64,000 nucleotides of DNA from Gammaproteobacteria bacterium (GTDB lineage Bacteria; Pseudomonadota; Gammaproteobacteria; Burkholderiales; Burkholderiaceae_B), in contig JAURJT010000057.1 of the NCBI GenBank assembly GCA_030832095.1, forward strand, positions 1 through 64,000. The letters run 5' to 3'. Both the position numbers and the translations under genes were made by a program. Each line of letters opens with the position of its first letter. Position 1 is the stretch's first letter. Shown here piece by piece: positions 9,155-18,111 of this stretch. The notes under the pieces were generated by a model, which did not search any database, was not told where the DNA came from, and worked only from the letters and a program-made list of their open reading frames with translations.

Positions 9155-12100
9155 CTAGCAGGGCTTGTCGCTCGCTAGCGGCTCAAACTCAAACCACAGG
9201 TCATCTCTGGGAAAATAAAGCGCAGCGCGCGCGGCTTGACCGTCGAACCCAGTGACCCGCTCGCAGTAGCCTTGCAACTGTTTTGCATAGCGAGCCAGCA
9301 TGCGCTGACCAAACGTCTCAGTCGTTTCACCCTCGAGCGGGCGGCCGGTTTTGTAATCCACCACCAGCCAACCTCGCTCATCCTGAAGAGCGAGATCCAA
9401 GACTGAAACTTTGCCAGCGTCGTCAAGCAAGGCCCACTCGCGGCGCGCCCCCAACTGAGAAAGCAACATTTGGCCACGACCATGCTTAAGCATCGCGCCG
9501 AGCGTCTCAAGCACCTCGTTGGCGGCATTAGACACCTCGGGCGCAGGCACACCAACCTGGATGCACTGGCGCTCAATACGTTTGCGTTGCGCATGCAAGG
9601 TTCGCTCGGACCAATGCGCAATGCCGTGTTGACCCAAGTGATCAAGCCATGCATGGATCAGCGTACCCAGTACGCGATCGTACGATTTTACGGCGGGCCA
9701 GACGTACGCGGCGTTAAAGGCGAACGGCACAACTACTGGCGATTCGACCGCCCCCGTCGTCACAATCGAAGGGGGCGCCAGAGCGGCAACCTCTGGACGG
9801 CGAACTAGCGCACCACCGCGATGATGGGGCACCGCAGCGGATGGCTCTTCTGGCTGCGCGACCACAGGCGCAATCGAGTCTCTTTGCCAACCCGACCACA
9901 AACGCTCAAGCAGACTGCCTTTGGTCGGCTCAGCGACGGTCAGGTCTTTCGCTGACACGCTCAAATCTGCAACAAGGTGCAAAACCTGTTTAGCGCGCGT
10001 CGCAGCCACATACAGCAGTCGATCGATTTCAAACTCACCTCGGCGCTTTTCTCGTTGTGCGAGATACTTCGCAATCGGATCTTGCTCTTTGCTTGCGCGC
10101 GCCTTGATGGGGCCAAGTAGCAACTTAGAATCGACTTGCTCAAAACGCAATAAGGGCGCCTGATCTGGCGCCGGGCCCCTCTGCAAACCATACAGAATGA
10201 CGGTTTCAAACTGCAGGCCTTTACACTTATGCATCGTCATAATTTCAACCGCTCTTTCGTGCGGATCGGGCGAGGCGTAAAGCTTTTGAAGGCGCTCTTG
10301 TAATTCGTCGATCTGAAGCGCGCCGTAGGGCGCAAGACGCTCAATGAGCTCAAACACACTTTCGGCATCTTGCAGATCGGCTTCGGATTCGGCTAGGGCT
10401 GGCCCAGCCAACGCACGCCAAACGGACTCAAGACGCGCGGCAAACGGCTGCACGTCATCCTCCGTTAAGGCCTCAAGCAAAATCGATGCCACGCCGCGCA
10501 AGCGTAAAAACTCTGCTGGCGCGAGCGCCTGTTGCGCCCGACAAAGGCCTGCCGAATCGGTTGGCTTCAGTGCAGCACGCAAAATATCTGGCACTGACTG
10601 ATGATTCTGACCAAACAAGGCATGCAGGCTCGCGAGCGTTAAGCCACAATAAGGCGAGCGCAACACCGATAGCCATGCCAAGCGATCTGCGGGGTGTGTC
10701 AAGGCACGCGCAATTTGAACGAGATCGACTACGTATGGGCGCTGATGCAATGGCACCAACTCCACGGCACGACACGCAATCCCTTCGCGCTGCAACAGCT
10801 GCGTCAGATCAAGCAAATGAGCACGTGCACGCACCAAAATCGCGACCGGATGCTTATGCTCGGGCTGACTAAAGTCTTCAAGCGCCTGACGCACCAATTC
10901 GACGACGCGCTGCCCAGATGTCTGCGGTTCATTTGGTAAGAAAGAATGGCACTGCACTGCGTCAATTACCGTCTCAGCCTTGAAGGCGATTGAGGCCGCA
11001 TACGATATCGCCCCCACCGCCGGATCGTCGCCTTCAGGAAACATGGATTTGAAGGTTGCATTGACCCAATCAACAATTTTTCTTTGCGAGCGAAAATTAT
11101 CGGTTAACTGTAAACAGGTTAGTTTCAAACCCGCTAAGCCTTGATCGCGCACCTTGATGAACAAGCTCACGTCAGCCTTACGAAACCGATAGATCGACTG
11201 CATCGGATCACCGACCAAAAACAAACTTCGTCCATCGCCCTGCTGCCAACCCGAGGTAAGTTTTGTGATCAGCGAGATCTGCGAAAGACTGGTGTCTTGA
11301 AACTCATCAATCAACAGGTGCTGGATACTGGCGTCGAGTTTGAGCAAGAGTTCGCTTGGATCATCGGTGTGCCCCAACGCCAAATCAGCACGGCGAGCGA
11401 TCTCGATAAAATCGACCTCACCTGCCTGTATAAACTGCAGGGTCAGCTGCCCGGCTGCCAGTTTTAAACACTGCATCTGCGCCTGAATGATTTCCCATTG
11501 TTCAGGCGTAAATTCGTAGTCTGGCAGAGTGGTCGTGCCGTGCAAACGTCTCAGCCAATCTGGTAACTCAGCACCCGCAAGCTCGGTTGGGCGATGAGCA
11601 CTCAACCACAGCAACATCTGCGCCTTGGCAGCCTTGCCTTCAGCGCTGGCCGGAAACCCTTGCCCAACGTTCACCACCTTTCGCACCTGACCCTCGCCCG
11701 TCAGCAACAAGGCGGCCAAACCTCTCCAGCGCTCGAGCTCGTCGACACTCGCCTCAAAGGGGCTGCCGTCCCAATCAAGCAACGCAACAATCGGGCTATC
11801 AGCCTTGGTCTGCAGAAGGTTGCCCGCAGCGAAGTGCGCGAGCGGCGCAAGTTGCGCGGCCCAGCGCTCAGGCATGACCGCTAACAACTTTATTAAGTCT
11901 TGCTCGACCGCCTCGAGAAGATTGTCTTCGAGCGCACTGTGATCATCACTACGCTCAAGATGTGGCAACCACTGATCGCGCTGGCTCAACATATCAGCCA
12001 GCGCGTCGCGCGTGGCGGATACATCCAGATCCATATGCGTCAACAAACGCTCGACCTCAGGGCACTCACCCGCCAGATCTATCGTGGCACTTGCAGCAGC

Positions 12101-12559
12101 GAGATAGTGCGGCCTGGCATCCTCAGCAATGCCGGGCAAGCCGCCCATCGAGGACATCCACGGCATCGCCCGCACCAACGAGGCGCAAAACGAATCAATC
12201 GTACGAATCGCCAACCGCGCCGGATATTGCAAAATATTCCACTGAAATTCTCGGTCACGCTCGAGCGCCTTGCGCGCCATGTTCCAACTCCGTCGCTCGT
12301 GCTCGGCTACGGGCGGAGTCTCGCTTAATCCTTTAGACAACTTCTCGAGCACTCGCTCGTGCATCTCGGCCGCAGCCTTACGTGTGAAGGTGATGGCAAT
12401 GATGTCTTCAGGTCGCTTGACTGTACTTAACAAGGCAAGAATGCGATCAGTCAAGAGCTCTGTCTTACCCGAGCCTGCCGGAGCCTGCACCAAAAACGAA
12501 TGTCTTGGGTCTGTTGCCTGCAGCCTGATCGCGGCATCACTAGGTTGCTTTTCACTCAT
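9155..12559 (-). CDS. AddA-like UvrD-family helicase-nuclease
   Basis: A superfamily 1 helicase of about 1,134 residues, likely the motor and nuclease of an AddAB-type double-strand break repair complex. Motifs in order: Walker A QAPAGSGKT (about 25-33), ITFTRKAAAEM, LIDEFQDTS, VGDPMQSIYRFR, MHKCKGLQFE, LLYVAATRA, and a C-terminal RecB-type nuclease core LDLALQDERGWLVVDYKTG with the DYK catalytic triplet. I chose ATG 12559, giving MSEKQPSDAAIRLQATDP, the usual family start; it overlaps the upstream AddB-like stop by eight bases. ATG 12571 is an alternative. Annotators also call this type exodeoxyribonuclease V beta or UvrD helicase. Confidence 0.92.
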   Translation of the reverse strand: MSEKQPSDAAIRLQATDPRHSFLVQAPAGSGKTELLTDRILALLSTVKRPEDIIAITFTRKAAAEMHERVLEKLSKGLSETPPVAEHERRSWNMARKALERDREFQWNILQYPARLAIRTIDSFCASLVRAMPWMSSMGGLPGIAEDARPHYLAAASATIDLAGECPEVERLLTHMDLDVSATRDALADMLSQRDQWLPHLERSDDHSALEDNLLEAVEQDLIKLLAVMPERWAAQLAPLAHFAAGNLLQTKADSPIVALLDWDGSPFEASVDELERWRGLAALLLTGEGQVRKVVNVGQGFPASAEGKAAKAQMLLWLSAHRPTELAGAELPDWLRRLHGTTTLPDYEFTPEQWEIIQAQMQCLKLAAGQLTLQFIQAGEVDFIEIARRADLALGHTDDPSELLLKLDASIQHLLIDEFQDTSLSQISLITKLTSGWQQGDGRSLFLVGDPMQSIYRFRKADVSLFIKVRDQGLAGLKLTCLQLTDNFRSQRKIVDWVNATFKSMFPEGDDPAVGAISYAASIAFKAETVIDAVQCHSFLPNEPQTSGQRVVELVRQALEDFSQPEHKHPVAILVRARAHLLDLTQLLQREGIACRAVELVPLHQRPYVVDLVQIARALTHPADRLAWLSVLRSPYCGLTLASLHALFGQNHQSVPDILRAALKPTDSAGLCRAQQALAPAEFLRLRGVASILLEALTEDDVQPFAARLESVWRALAGPALAESEADLQDAESVFELIERLAPYGALQIDELQERLQKLYASPDPHERAVEIMTMHKCKGLQFETVILYGLQRGPAPDQAPLLRFEQVDSKLLLGPIKARASKEQDPIAKYLAQREKRRGEFEIDRLLYVAATRAKQVLHLVADLSVSAKDLTVAEPTKGSLLERLWSGWQRDSIAPVVAQPEEPSAAVPHHRGGALVRRPEVAALAPPSIVTTGAVESPVVVPFAFNAAYVWPAVKSYDRVLGTLIHAWLDHLGQHGIAHWSERTLHAQRKRIERQCIQVGVPAPEVSNAANEVLETLGAMLKHGRGQMLLSQLGARREWALLDDAGKVSVLDLALQDERGWLVVDYKTGRPLEGETTETFGQRMLARYAKQLQGYCERVTGFDGQAARAALYFPRDDLWFEFEPLASDKPC

Positions 12560-15239
12560 CACTAGGCTCATCTTCGTACAGACGCAACAAGGGCAACACA
12601 TCGCAGTGCTCTAAGTCTGTTTTATTCCAGGCTTGATTCAAAGCATGACCCGAAACAAACTCGTCGGCCAGCGTCTCAATGGCTGTCTGAAGTCTGAGTA
12701 ACAGCGCTGGCCAATTTTCGTCTTTGAACTTTGCTTCGTCTAAGGTTTTGGGCCCTTGCAAGCCGAGGCTGTCGCGCTCAACCAACCCCGCCACGACCGT
12801 CTCTTTTGAATGCAACTGCACCAGCACCAAGCCAGCGGTGTTCGCTGAAGTCTGTTCGTCAGCGGCGCCTGCCTGGCCGAGCATCATGGCATAGGCGGGC
12901 ACCTGCAAATTCAAAGGCCGAGGCGTTTTCCAATCGTTTAAGACTTTAGGCAACGCCGCGCCAGTTTTGTAATCAATAATGACTCGGTCTTTGGTCTCAC
13001 CCACCGCATCTAAACGGTCAAGTCTCACCTCAAGGGTCAACCCCTTCACCGAAAGTTCTCGCTTTTGTTCAACTTCGATCACTTCAAACGGCAGTCGAGC
13101 CTCTTCGAGCGCAAGCCATTGTCTGACCACCACAAGACCGCGCTCGATTTCAAGCCGCTGCAAGGTCTCTTCAAAGGCGTGCAACTCTTTACGACCGACC
13201 TCGTGAGCAATCCGTTCAAGCTGAGAGTCGAGCGTGCGTTGGACGACGGCTTCGTGCAGGGCCTCTTGATCACGCAGCTCTTCCCAAATCCGTTGCAACA
13301 CACCATGTAAAAACATGCCACGCTGCATCTTGTAGGCGAGCTCTGTGTAGGCGGGCAACCCACGCACCCCTAGGCGGTGCCGGATAAAGGCCCACAAAGG
13401 ATTACGCGCCTGAGTTTCTAGCAAGCCAATCCCGCCAGAAATCTTTTCGTTCTCAGTCACGATTGGACCGCGCTCGTCTGGTACGCGCTCAAGCAAAGCC
13501 GCTACATGCTCGGGTCTCGAAGGGGTCCAGAGGTCTGGGCTCGGCTCAAGCGACACAATCAACGGCGAAGGTCGCAGGGCCCGTTCGCCTTCAAACAAGG
13601 CAGAGCTCACCACAATGGTTGGGGCGGTATGGCACAGCGACTCAAAGATCTTCTCGGCCCATTGGCGCTCGCGCTCTGGGGTGGCACGCGGCGCTTGCGC
13701 CTGACGCAACGCTTGGGCTGGGATAAAGGGATTGGGTTTAGCGGTCGCAGGTAACACTTCGTCAGTCAGACCTAACATCCAGATCGCATCCCACTGACCG
13801 CCCTCTGCCTCGAGTAGCCCCAAAACATCCAGACGCGCATCGGGCGCACGCTGCGGCTGAAACAAGGTGCTACGCGCGAGCCTGCTGAAAATCTTTAACG
13901 CTTCGCCCGCCGTCAGCGTACCTAGCACTGCTGAGAGCGCTTCAAAACGCTCAAATAAATCATCAAGCGCCTCTAGCACTTGGTATGCGGTCGAACTTTG
14001 TTGACTCACACCAGGAAAGCCAAGCGTCGCAAGAGTTGCGCGAAAAAATCGAGCCCAAAAATATGCCTGCGCCGATGGGGCGCTATCCTGCCAATCTTGC
14101 CAGGCACGCTGCCAGGCGGGCGACAGCTGCTCGAGCTTAGCGATAGAACTCAACCAACCAGCAAGGCCCACTTGACCGACATATTGCTGACGCCAGCGAG
14201 CATCTATCTGGGCTCGTTTCCCCATCTCAGCGACATGCCCCACGCAATGACCAGACAGCAACGCCGCACTTAACTCAACAGGAGCCGCTTGTTGTTGTTC
14301 TTTCAGCAACACAAAAGTACGCAACCAAGCTAAGGCAGCACGCCCTGCCGCCCAGTCAGCTAACGGCCGCGCAACTGCAACGTTAAAGCTGTACTCGGGA
14401 ACACCCTGCTCGTCGCTCAAGACGCGCGTCAGCACACGACGAGCGAAAGGAGCTTGAGAGTCGAGCGCGACGGCCACAATCGCAAAACGACCCTCGGGAT
14501 GCGCGCGAAGCTGAGCGCGCGCCCAATGCGCAGCAGCCCGCCATTCAGACTGCGCCGTCGCACTCACCACACGACTCAAGGCGCCTGCTTGCGCCACTGG
14601 CTCGCGCAACACCGAGAGGGTAATCCCACGCGCCAAGAGGGCCGCACACAAGACGCCCATGCGAGGTGAAATCTCACTAAAGCCTGCTAATACGATATTG
14701 CCTGGCAATTTAAGGCCCGCCTCAATGTGCTGAATCAGCCTTGCCACAGCCAAGTTCGGATCCAAGGCATCGAGCGCATGCAAGCGACTAAGGTAGCCGT
14801 CGCGCCAACGCAAAAAGCTTGCATACTCTTCGGTGATCGCAGACTCATCTACCGAGATGCACCACTCGTCGATCAACTGGGCCGCCTGCATCGCCCCCGC
14901 AGCCGCTTGTGTCACGTCGAGCAACACGCGCTCTTTTTCAAGCGTTTCAATCACTTCAGCCCACACGGTTTGCGCCGCAAAGTGATCGAGTAATAAGGTA
15001 TGTTCGATGAGCTCATCTTGAAAGCCAGCACGACTCAATTGCTGGACTAACCAGCCCGACCAGGGGGCAACCGTTGGGATTTCAGAGACTTGTTGTGCCT
15101 GACTCGCCTGCTGTCGAGCCAGAGTTTGAATGACCCTGCGAGCCAGGCGATTATTGACGGTAATGACCGCAGTGTCGCGCGCGCTGCTCTCACGAAGTTC
15201 GGCGTAATCGATGAGCGGTAATTCAGACAAGTTTTGCAT
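12552..15239 (-). CDS. AddB-like PD-(D/E)XK nuclease, probable DNA repair protein
   Basis: About 895 residues, the length of the AddB-related probable DNA repair family paired with an AddA-like helicase in betaproteobacteria. The start is ATG 15239 (MQNLSELPLIDY); the frame is open to 15272. The N-terminal half is an inactivated helicase-like fold and the C-terminus carries a RecB-type nuclease core (DRVIIDYKTG). The cysteine positions that hold an iron-sulfur cluster in AddB-type nucleases appear mostly lost: NPLWAFIRHRLG has Asn (codon 13401-13403) where Cys is expected, and the C-terminal cluster keeps only EHCD (Cys codon 12603-12605). The gene overlaps the AddA-like gene by eight bases, so they are coupled. 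Confidence 0.88.
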   Translation of the reverse strand: MQNLSELPLIDYAELRESSARDTAVITVNNRLARRVIQTLARQQASQAQQVSEIPTVAPWSGWLVQQLSRAGFQDELIEHTLLLDHFAAQTVWAEVIETLEKERVLLDVTQAAAGAMQAAQLIDEWCISVDESAITEEYASFLRWRDGYLSRLHALDALDPNLAVARLIQHIEAGLKLPGNIVLAGFSEISPRMGVLCAALLARGITLSVLREPVAQAGALSRVVSATAQSEWRAAAHWARAQLRAHPEGRFAIVAVALDSQAPFARRVLTRVLSDEQGVPEYSFNVAVARPLADWAAGRAALAWLRTFVLLKEQQQAAPVELSAALLSGHCVGHVAEMGKRAQIDARWRQQYVGQVGLAGWLSSIAKLEQLSPAWQRAWQDWQDSAPSAQAYFWARFFRATLATLGFPGVSQQSSTAYQVLEALDDLFERFEALSAVLGTLTAGEALKIFSRLARSTLFQPQRAPDARLDVLGLLEAEGGQWDAIWMLGLTDEVLPATAKPNPFIPAQALRQAQAPRATPERERQWAEKIFESLCHTAPTIVVSSALFEGERALRPSPLIVSLEPSPDLWTPSRPEHVAALLERVPDERGPIVTENEKISGGIGLLETQARNPLWAFIRHRLGVRGLPAYTELAYKMQRGMFLHGVLQRIWEELRDQEALHEAVVQRTLDSQLERIAHEVGRKELHAFEETLQRLEIERGLVVVRQWLALEEARLPFEVIEVEQKRELSVKGLTLEVRLDRLDAVGETKDRVIIDYKTGAALPKVLNDWKTPRPLNLQVPAYAMMLGQAGAADEQTSANTAGLVLVQLHSKETVVAGLVERDSLGLQGPKTLDEAKFKDENWPALLLRLQTAIETLADEFVSGHALNQAWNKTDLEHCDVLPLLRLYEDEPSDE

Positions 15240-15249
15240 AAGAGGCGGC

Positions 15250-15441
15250 CTAAAAGCCGCACATAGAAGCAATAGTTTCCCAGTTCAAACGCATGGCGGG
15301 CGATAGGTAGGCCAAAAACCCGACAAACAACACGCCGCCAAGCAAGGCCCAAAGGCCCACGCGCACCATTAGCGAAGCTTTACGCGACCGTGGCAGCGTC
15401 AACGTCGCACCAGACACATAGCGTTGAACGGACGCGGCCAC
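15250..15441 (-). CDS. Small single-span membrane protein
   Basis: A 63-residue frame from GTG 15441, with a shorter 39-residue form from ATG 15369 that also keeps the membrane span. The core is VGLWALLGGVLFVGFLAYL followed by SPAMRLNW, a single hydrophobic helix with a short polar tail ending in Cys-Gly-Phe. It sits 12 bp after the MFS gene and 10 bp before the AddB-like gene on the same strand, which argues for real translation in an operon. Function is unknown; I recall tiny one-span proteins of similar form in related genomes but could not check. Confidence 0.55.
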   Translation of the reverse strand: MAASVQRYVSGATLTLPRSRKASLMVRVGLWALLGGVLFVGFLAYLSPAMRLNWETIASMCGF

Positions 15442-15453
15442 ATCACCATTGAC

Positions 15454-16695
15454 CTAAGCCGTTTTAGCAAGCACTGATGGATTCAGTGGAGTTTCGCGCA
15501 CCGGCAAATATAAAGCGGCGGCAATGAGAGACAAAGCAATGCCAAGCCACCAGACTAGGTCATAGCTGCCGGTCACGGCCTGCACGCGTCCGCCAATCCA
15601 GACTCCGCTGAAACTGCCGAGTTGATGCCCGAGAAAGGTCATGCCCATCAAGGTTGCACCGAAACGCAGTCCGTAAATATGGCCAATCAGTCCTTGAGTC
15701 AGCGGAACTGTGCCTAGCCAAAAAATCCCCATCCACCCAGCAAAGACATAGACCACCCACGGTGAGGTTGGCATCACAAGAATCCATATCAAACCCACCG
15801 AGCGCAACGAGTACAAGCCAGCCAACAAATTCTTTTTGCTGTGCGTACCACCCAACTTACCAGCGGTGAAAGAGCCAAATACGTTGAACAGACCAATCAA
15901 ACCGATCGCAATCGCGCCTGTGCTGGCATTCAAACCCTGATCGACCACAAACGCCGGCAAATGCAAGGTGATGAACGCAGTATGAAACCCACAGACAAAG
16001 TATCCCCAAAAAATCAGATGAAACGTGGGGTGCCTGAGTGCCTGACTAATCGCCTGCAACATCGATTGTTGCGGACCCGTGTTGGGGCCGGGCGTACCGC
16101 GCAAAAACCAAGCCAAAGGTAAGGTCATGGCCAGCGTGAGCGACAGCACCCAATAGGCACCGGTCCAGTCTAGTGAGTCGATCAAGAACTGCCCAGTGGG
16201 CACCACCAAAAATTGACCCAACGAACCGCCTGCGCTAGCGATACCCATTGCGGTGCTACGCGACTCTACAGGCACAGTACGCGCAATCACAGGCAAAATC
16301 ACTGCGAAGGTGGTGCCGGCCTGACCCAAGCCAATCAGCAAACCAGCAGTCATGTATAGCTCGAACTCGGTGCTTGAGTAACGTGTTCCTAGGAGGCCTA
16401 AGGCATACAAGGCAGCGCACATCGCGATTGTTCGACCTGCTCCCAAGCGATCTGCCATCATGCCCGCACCGATCGCGCCAAAGCCCCATGCCAAGTTTTG
16501 TATCGCGAAGGCCATCGAAAAAACTTCACGACCCCAGCCACGCTCAAGCCCCATCGGCTGAATAAATAAACCAATCGTTGCACGAATACCCATCGCAAGC
16601 AGCACAATCAAGGTGCCGATCACAATCGTGCGTAGCGCAAGTGGATCGTCAAGTAATTGTGGTTTGGGTGTAGCGGGGGTAGGCGTTTGCGTCAT
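15454..16695 (-). CDS. MFS transporter
   Basis: A 413-residue major facilitator with about 12 membrane spans. After a short Pro/Thr-rich cytoplasmic tail come a first span (LIVLLAMGIRATIGLFI) and the loop AGMMADRLGAGRT, which matches the G-x-x-x-D-R-x-G-x-R motif A between spans 2 and 3. The sequence resembles monocarboxylate or oxalate/formate-type exporters common in Burkholderiales, but the substrate is not deducible. It is transcribed into the small membrane protein and AddB/AddA-like genes with a 12-bp gap, an odd functional partner for DNA repair. Confidence 0.88.
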   Translation of the reverse strand: MTQTPTPATPKPQLLDDPLALRTIVIGTLIVLLAMGIRATIGLFIQPMGLERGWGREVFSMAFAIQNLAWGFGAIGAGMMADRLGAGRTIAMCAALYALGLLGTRYSSTEFELYMTAGLLIGLGQAGTTFAVILPVIARTVPVESRSTAMGIASAGGSLGQFLVVPTGQFLIDSLDWTGAYWVLSLTLAMTLPLAWFLRGTPGPNTGPQQSMLQAISQALRHPTFHLIFWGYFVCGFHTAFITLHLPAFVVDQGLNASTGAIAIGLIGLFNVFGSFTAGKLGGTHSKKNLLAGLYSLRSVGLIWILVMPTSPWVVYVFAGWMGIFWLGTVPLTQGLIGHIYGLRFGATLMGMTFLGHQLGSFSGVWIGGRVQAVTGSYDLVWWLGIALSLIAAALYLPVRETPLNPSVLAKTA

Positions 16696-16779
16696 GTTGC
16701 GAGGTGAACTATTCTATTTTTCTGGATCATGAATGTAGATCATGATTGCTTGAAGTTGATGATAACGAAAAGCACAGGT

Positions 16780-16799
16780 AAAAACCGACATTCAGTCAG
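16780..16799 (-). terminator. Probable intrinsic terminator after tRNA-Arg
   Basis: Reading the minus strand, CTGAC-TGAAT-GTCGG forms a five-pair stem (one G-U) followed directly by TTTTT. It lies about 70 bp downstream of the tRNA 3' end and upstream of the MFS gene, a fitting place to end the tRNA transcript. Confidence 0.45.
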
Positions 16800-16866
16800 A
16801 AAAATCACCTTTACAGACCATCTCTGAAGTGTTCAAACTGAGTCATTGCTCGTTATTTCAGTCAAT

Positions 16867-16941
16867 TGGTCCCGCCGACTGGAATCGAACCAGTGTCCCA
16901 CGCTTAGGAGGCATGTGCACTATCCACTGTGCTACGGCGAG
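16867..16941 (-). tRNA. tRNA-Arg (anticodon CCT)
   Basis: The minus strand folds as a full cloverleaf: acceptor CTCGCCG (5' end at 16941) with CGGCGGG, discriminator A, and an encoded CCA at 16869-16867. The D arm is GCAC-AGTGGATA-GTGC. The anticodon arm is CATGC-CTCCTAA-GCGTG with anticodon CCT, reading AGG. The T arm is ACTGG-TTCGATT-CCAGT. It stands alone between xerD and the MFS gene. Confidence 0.97.
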
Positions 16942-16956
16942 AAATTAACAGGCAAT

Positions 16957-16984
16957 CAAAAAAAGAACCACGGGTTGAGCCGCG
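16957..16984 (-). terminator. Probable intrinsic terminator downstream of xerD
   Basis: On the minus strand CGCGG-CTCAAC-CCGTG (one G-U) is followed by GTTC and seven T residues (16964-16958). It lies about 90 bp past the xerD stop and 16 bp ahead of the tRNA gene. This implies that the tRNA uses a promoter overlapping or just after the terminator; none with a clear consensus was visible. Confidence 0.5.
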
Positions 16985-17073
16985 AAGATGATCGATATGT
17001 GGACTCCGAACTCGCTATCGAGCTACTAGACGTGAGTGTAACAAGTGCTCGGGCTTGAGCCCCAAAACATCTA

Positions 17074-17973
17074 TTAGCCTCTGGGGTGATGTTGCGCGTG
17101 CAGGCTTTTCAGGCGCTCGCGCGCCACGTGGGTATAAATTTGCGTAGTCGAGATATCAGAATGCCCCAAGAGCATCTGCACCACGCGCAGATCTGCTCCA
17201 TGATTCAGCAAATGTGTTGCGAACGCATGCCTCAAGACGTGGGGCGAGAGTGGCGCATTCACCCCAGCCAAGACTGCGTATTTCTTGATGAGTAGCCAAA
17301 AAGATTGTCGCGTCATAGGCGCGGCGCGCGCCGTCACAAATAACGCGGGGCTAGTTCGTTGCCCGAGCAACTGCGGGCGCGACTCTGCCAGATAACACGT
17401 AATCCAGTGTGCCGCCTCGGCACCTAACGGTACTAAACGGTCTTTACCACCTTTGCCCTGTACGACTCGCACCACCCCATCACTTAAACTCACTTCGAGC
17501 ACCCCAACACCGACTAGCTCCGAGACCCTTAAGCCGGTCGCGTAGAGCACCTCTAGCATGGCGCGATCCCGCAGACCGCGTGCAGTGTGCGTTGGGGGCT
17601 GCTGCAGCAAAGCCTCAACCTGCGCCTCAGACAAGGTTTTAGGCACTCGCAAGGGCTGACGCGCCGTGGTCAGTTGCAGGCAGGGGTCAGCCGTCACGCG
17701 CTGATGACGCAGCGCCCACAAGTAGTAACGACGCAAAGTCGCCAAGCGCCGATTCGCGGTGCTTGGCTTGGTTTGCGCATGTTTCGCTGCGAACCAAGCC
17801 TCGATATCGCCGCCCGTGGCAGCGTCTAACTCAAGACCACGCTGTTCTCTCAGCCAGTCTTCAAAGCCAATTAAATCCAACCGATACGCAGCAAGCGTAT
17901 TGGCAGCCAACCCATCTTCAAGCCAAACGGCGTCAATGAACTCACCAATCGAGGCGGATTCTTTATGACTCAT
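17074..17973 (-). CDS. xerD: Tyrosine recombinase XerD
   Basis: XerD with XerC resolves chromosome dimers at dif. From ATG 17973 (MSHKESASIGEFIDAV) the protein is 299 residues, the standard length; the frame is open further to 18123 but overlaps the divergent tsaE start region. Catalytic residues are all visible: Arg149 (TGLRVSEL), Lys174 (GKGGKDR), His245 and Arg248 (PHVLRHAFATHLL), His271 (LGHSDIS) and the nucleophile Tyr280 (QIYTHV). The N-terminal SAM-like core-binding domain ends near residue 95. This is the housekeeping enzyme, not an integrase of a mobile element. Confidence 0.95.
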   Translation of the reverse strand: MSHKESASIGEFIDAVWLEDGLAANTLAAYRLDLIGFEDWLREQRGLELDAATGGDIEAWFAAKHAQTKPSTANRRLATLRRYYLWALRHQRVTADPCLQLTTARQPLRVPKTLSEAQVEALLQQPPTHTARGLRDRAMLEVLYATGLRVSELVGVGVLEVSLSDGVVRVVQGKGGKDRLVPLGAEAAHWITCYLAESRPQLLGQRTSPALFVTARAAPMTRQSFWLLIKKYAVLAGVNAPLSPHVLRHAFATHLLNHGADLRVVQMLLGHSDISTTQIYTHVARERLKSLHAQHHPRG

Positions 17974-18111
17974 ATCAAAATACCTCTGTTTACCGCAACG
18001 GATGCGGCGTACGCTGTCACCCACACAAACTGTACAACGCATCAAGCTGTTTTTTACAGCCATCATTGAATGGTGGACAATGCTGGGGTGCCACTCTCGC
18101 TCACACCCCTC

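Noticed and set aside
16867..17973. tRNA gene next to a tyrosine recombinase, suggesting an integrated element
   Set aside because: The recombinase is housekeeping XerD with normal length and motifs. No repeat of the tRNA 3' end, no element genes and no change in gene character were seen nearby.
18047..18059. CTGTTTTTTACAG between xerD and tsaE as a LexA box
   Set aside because: The spacing between CTG and CAG is seven bases; the proteobacterial LexA site needs ten.
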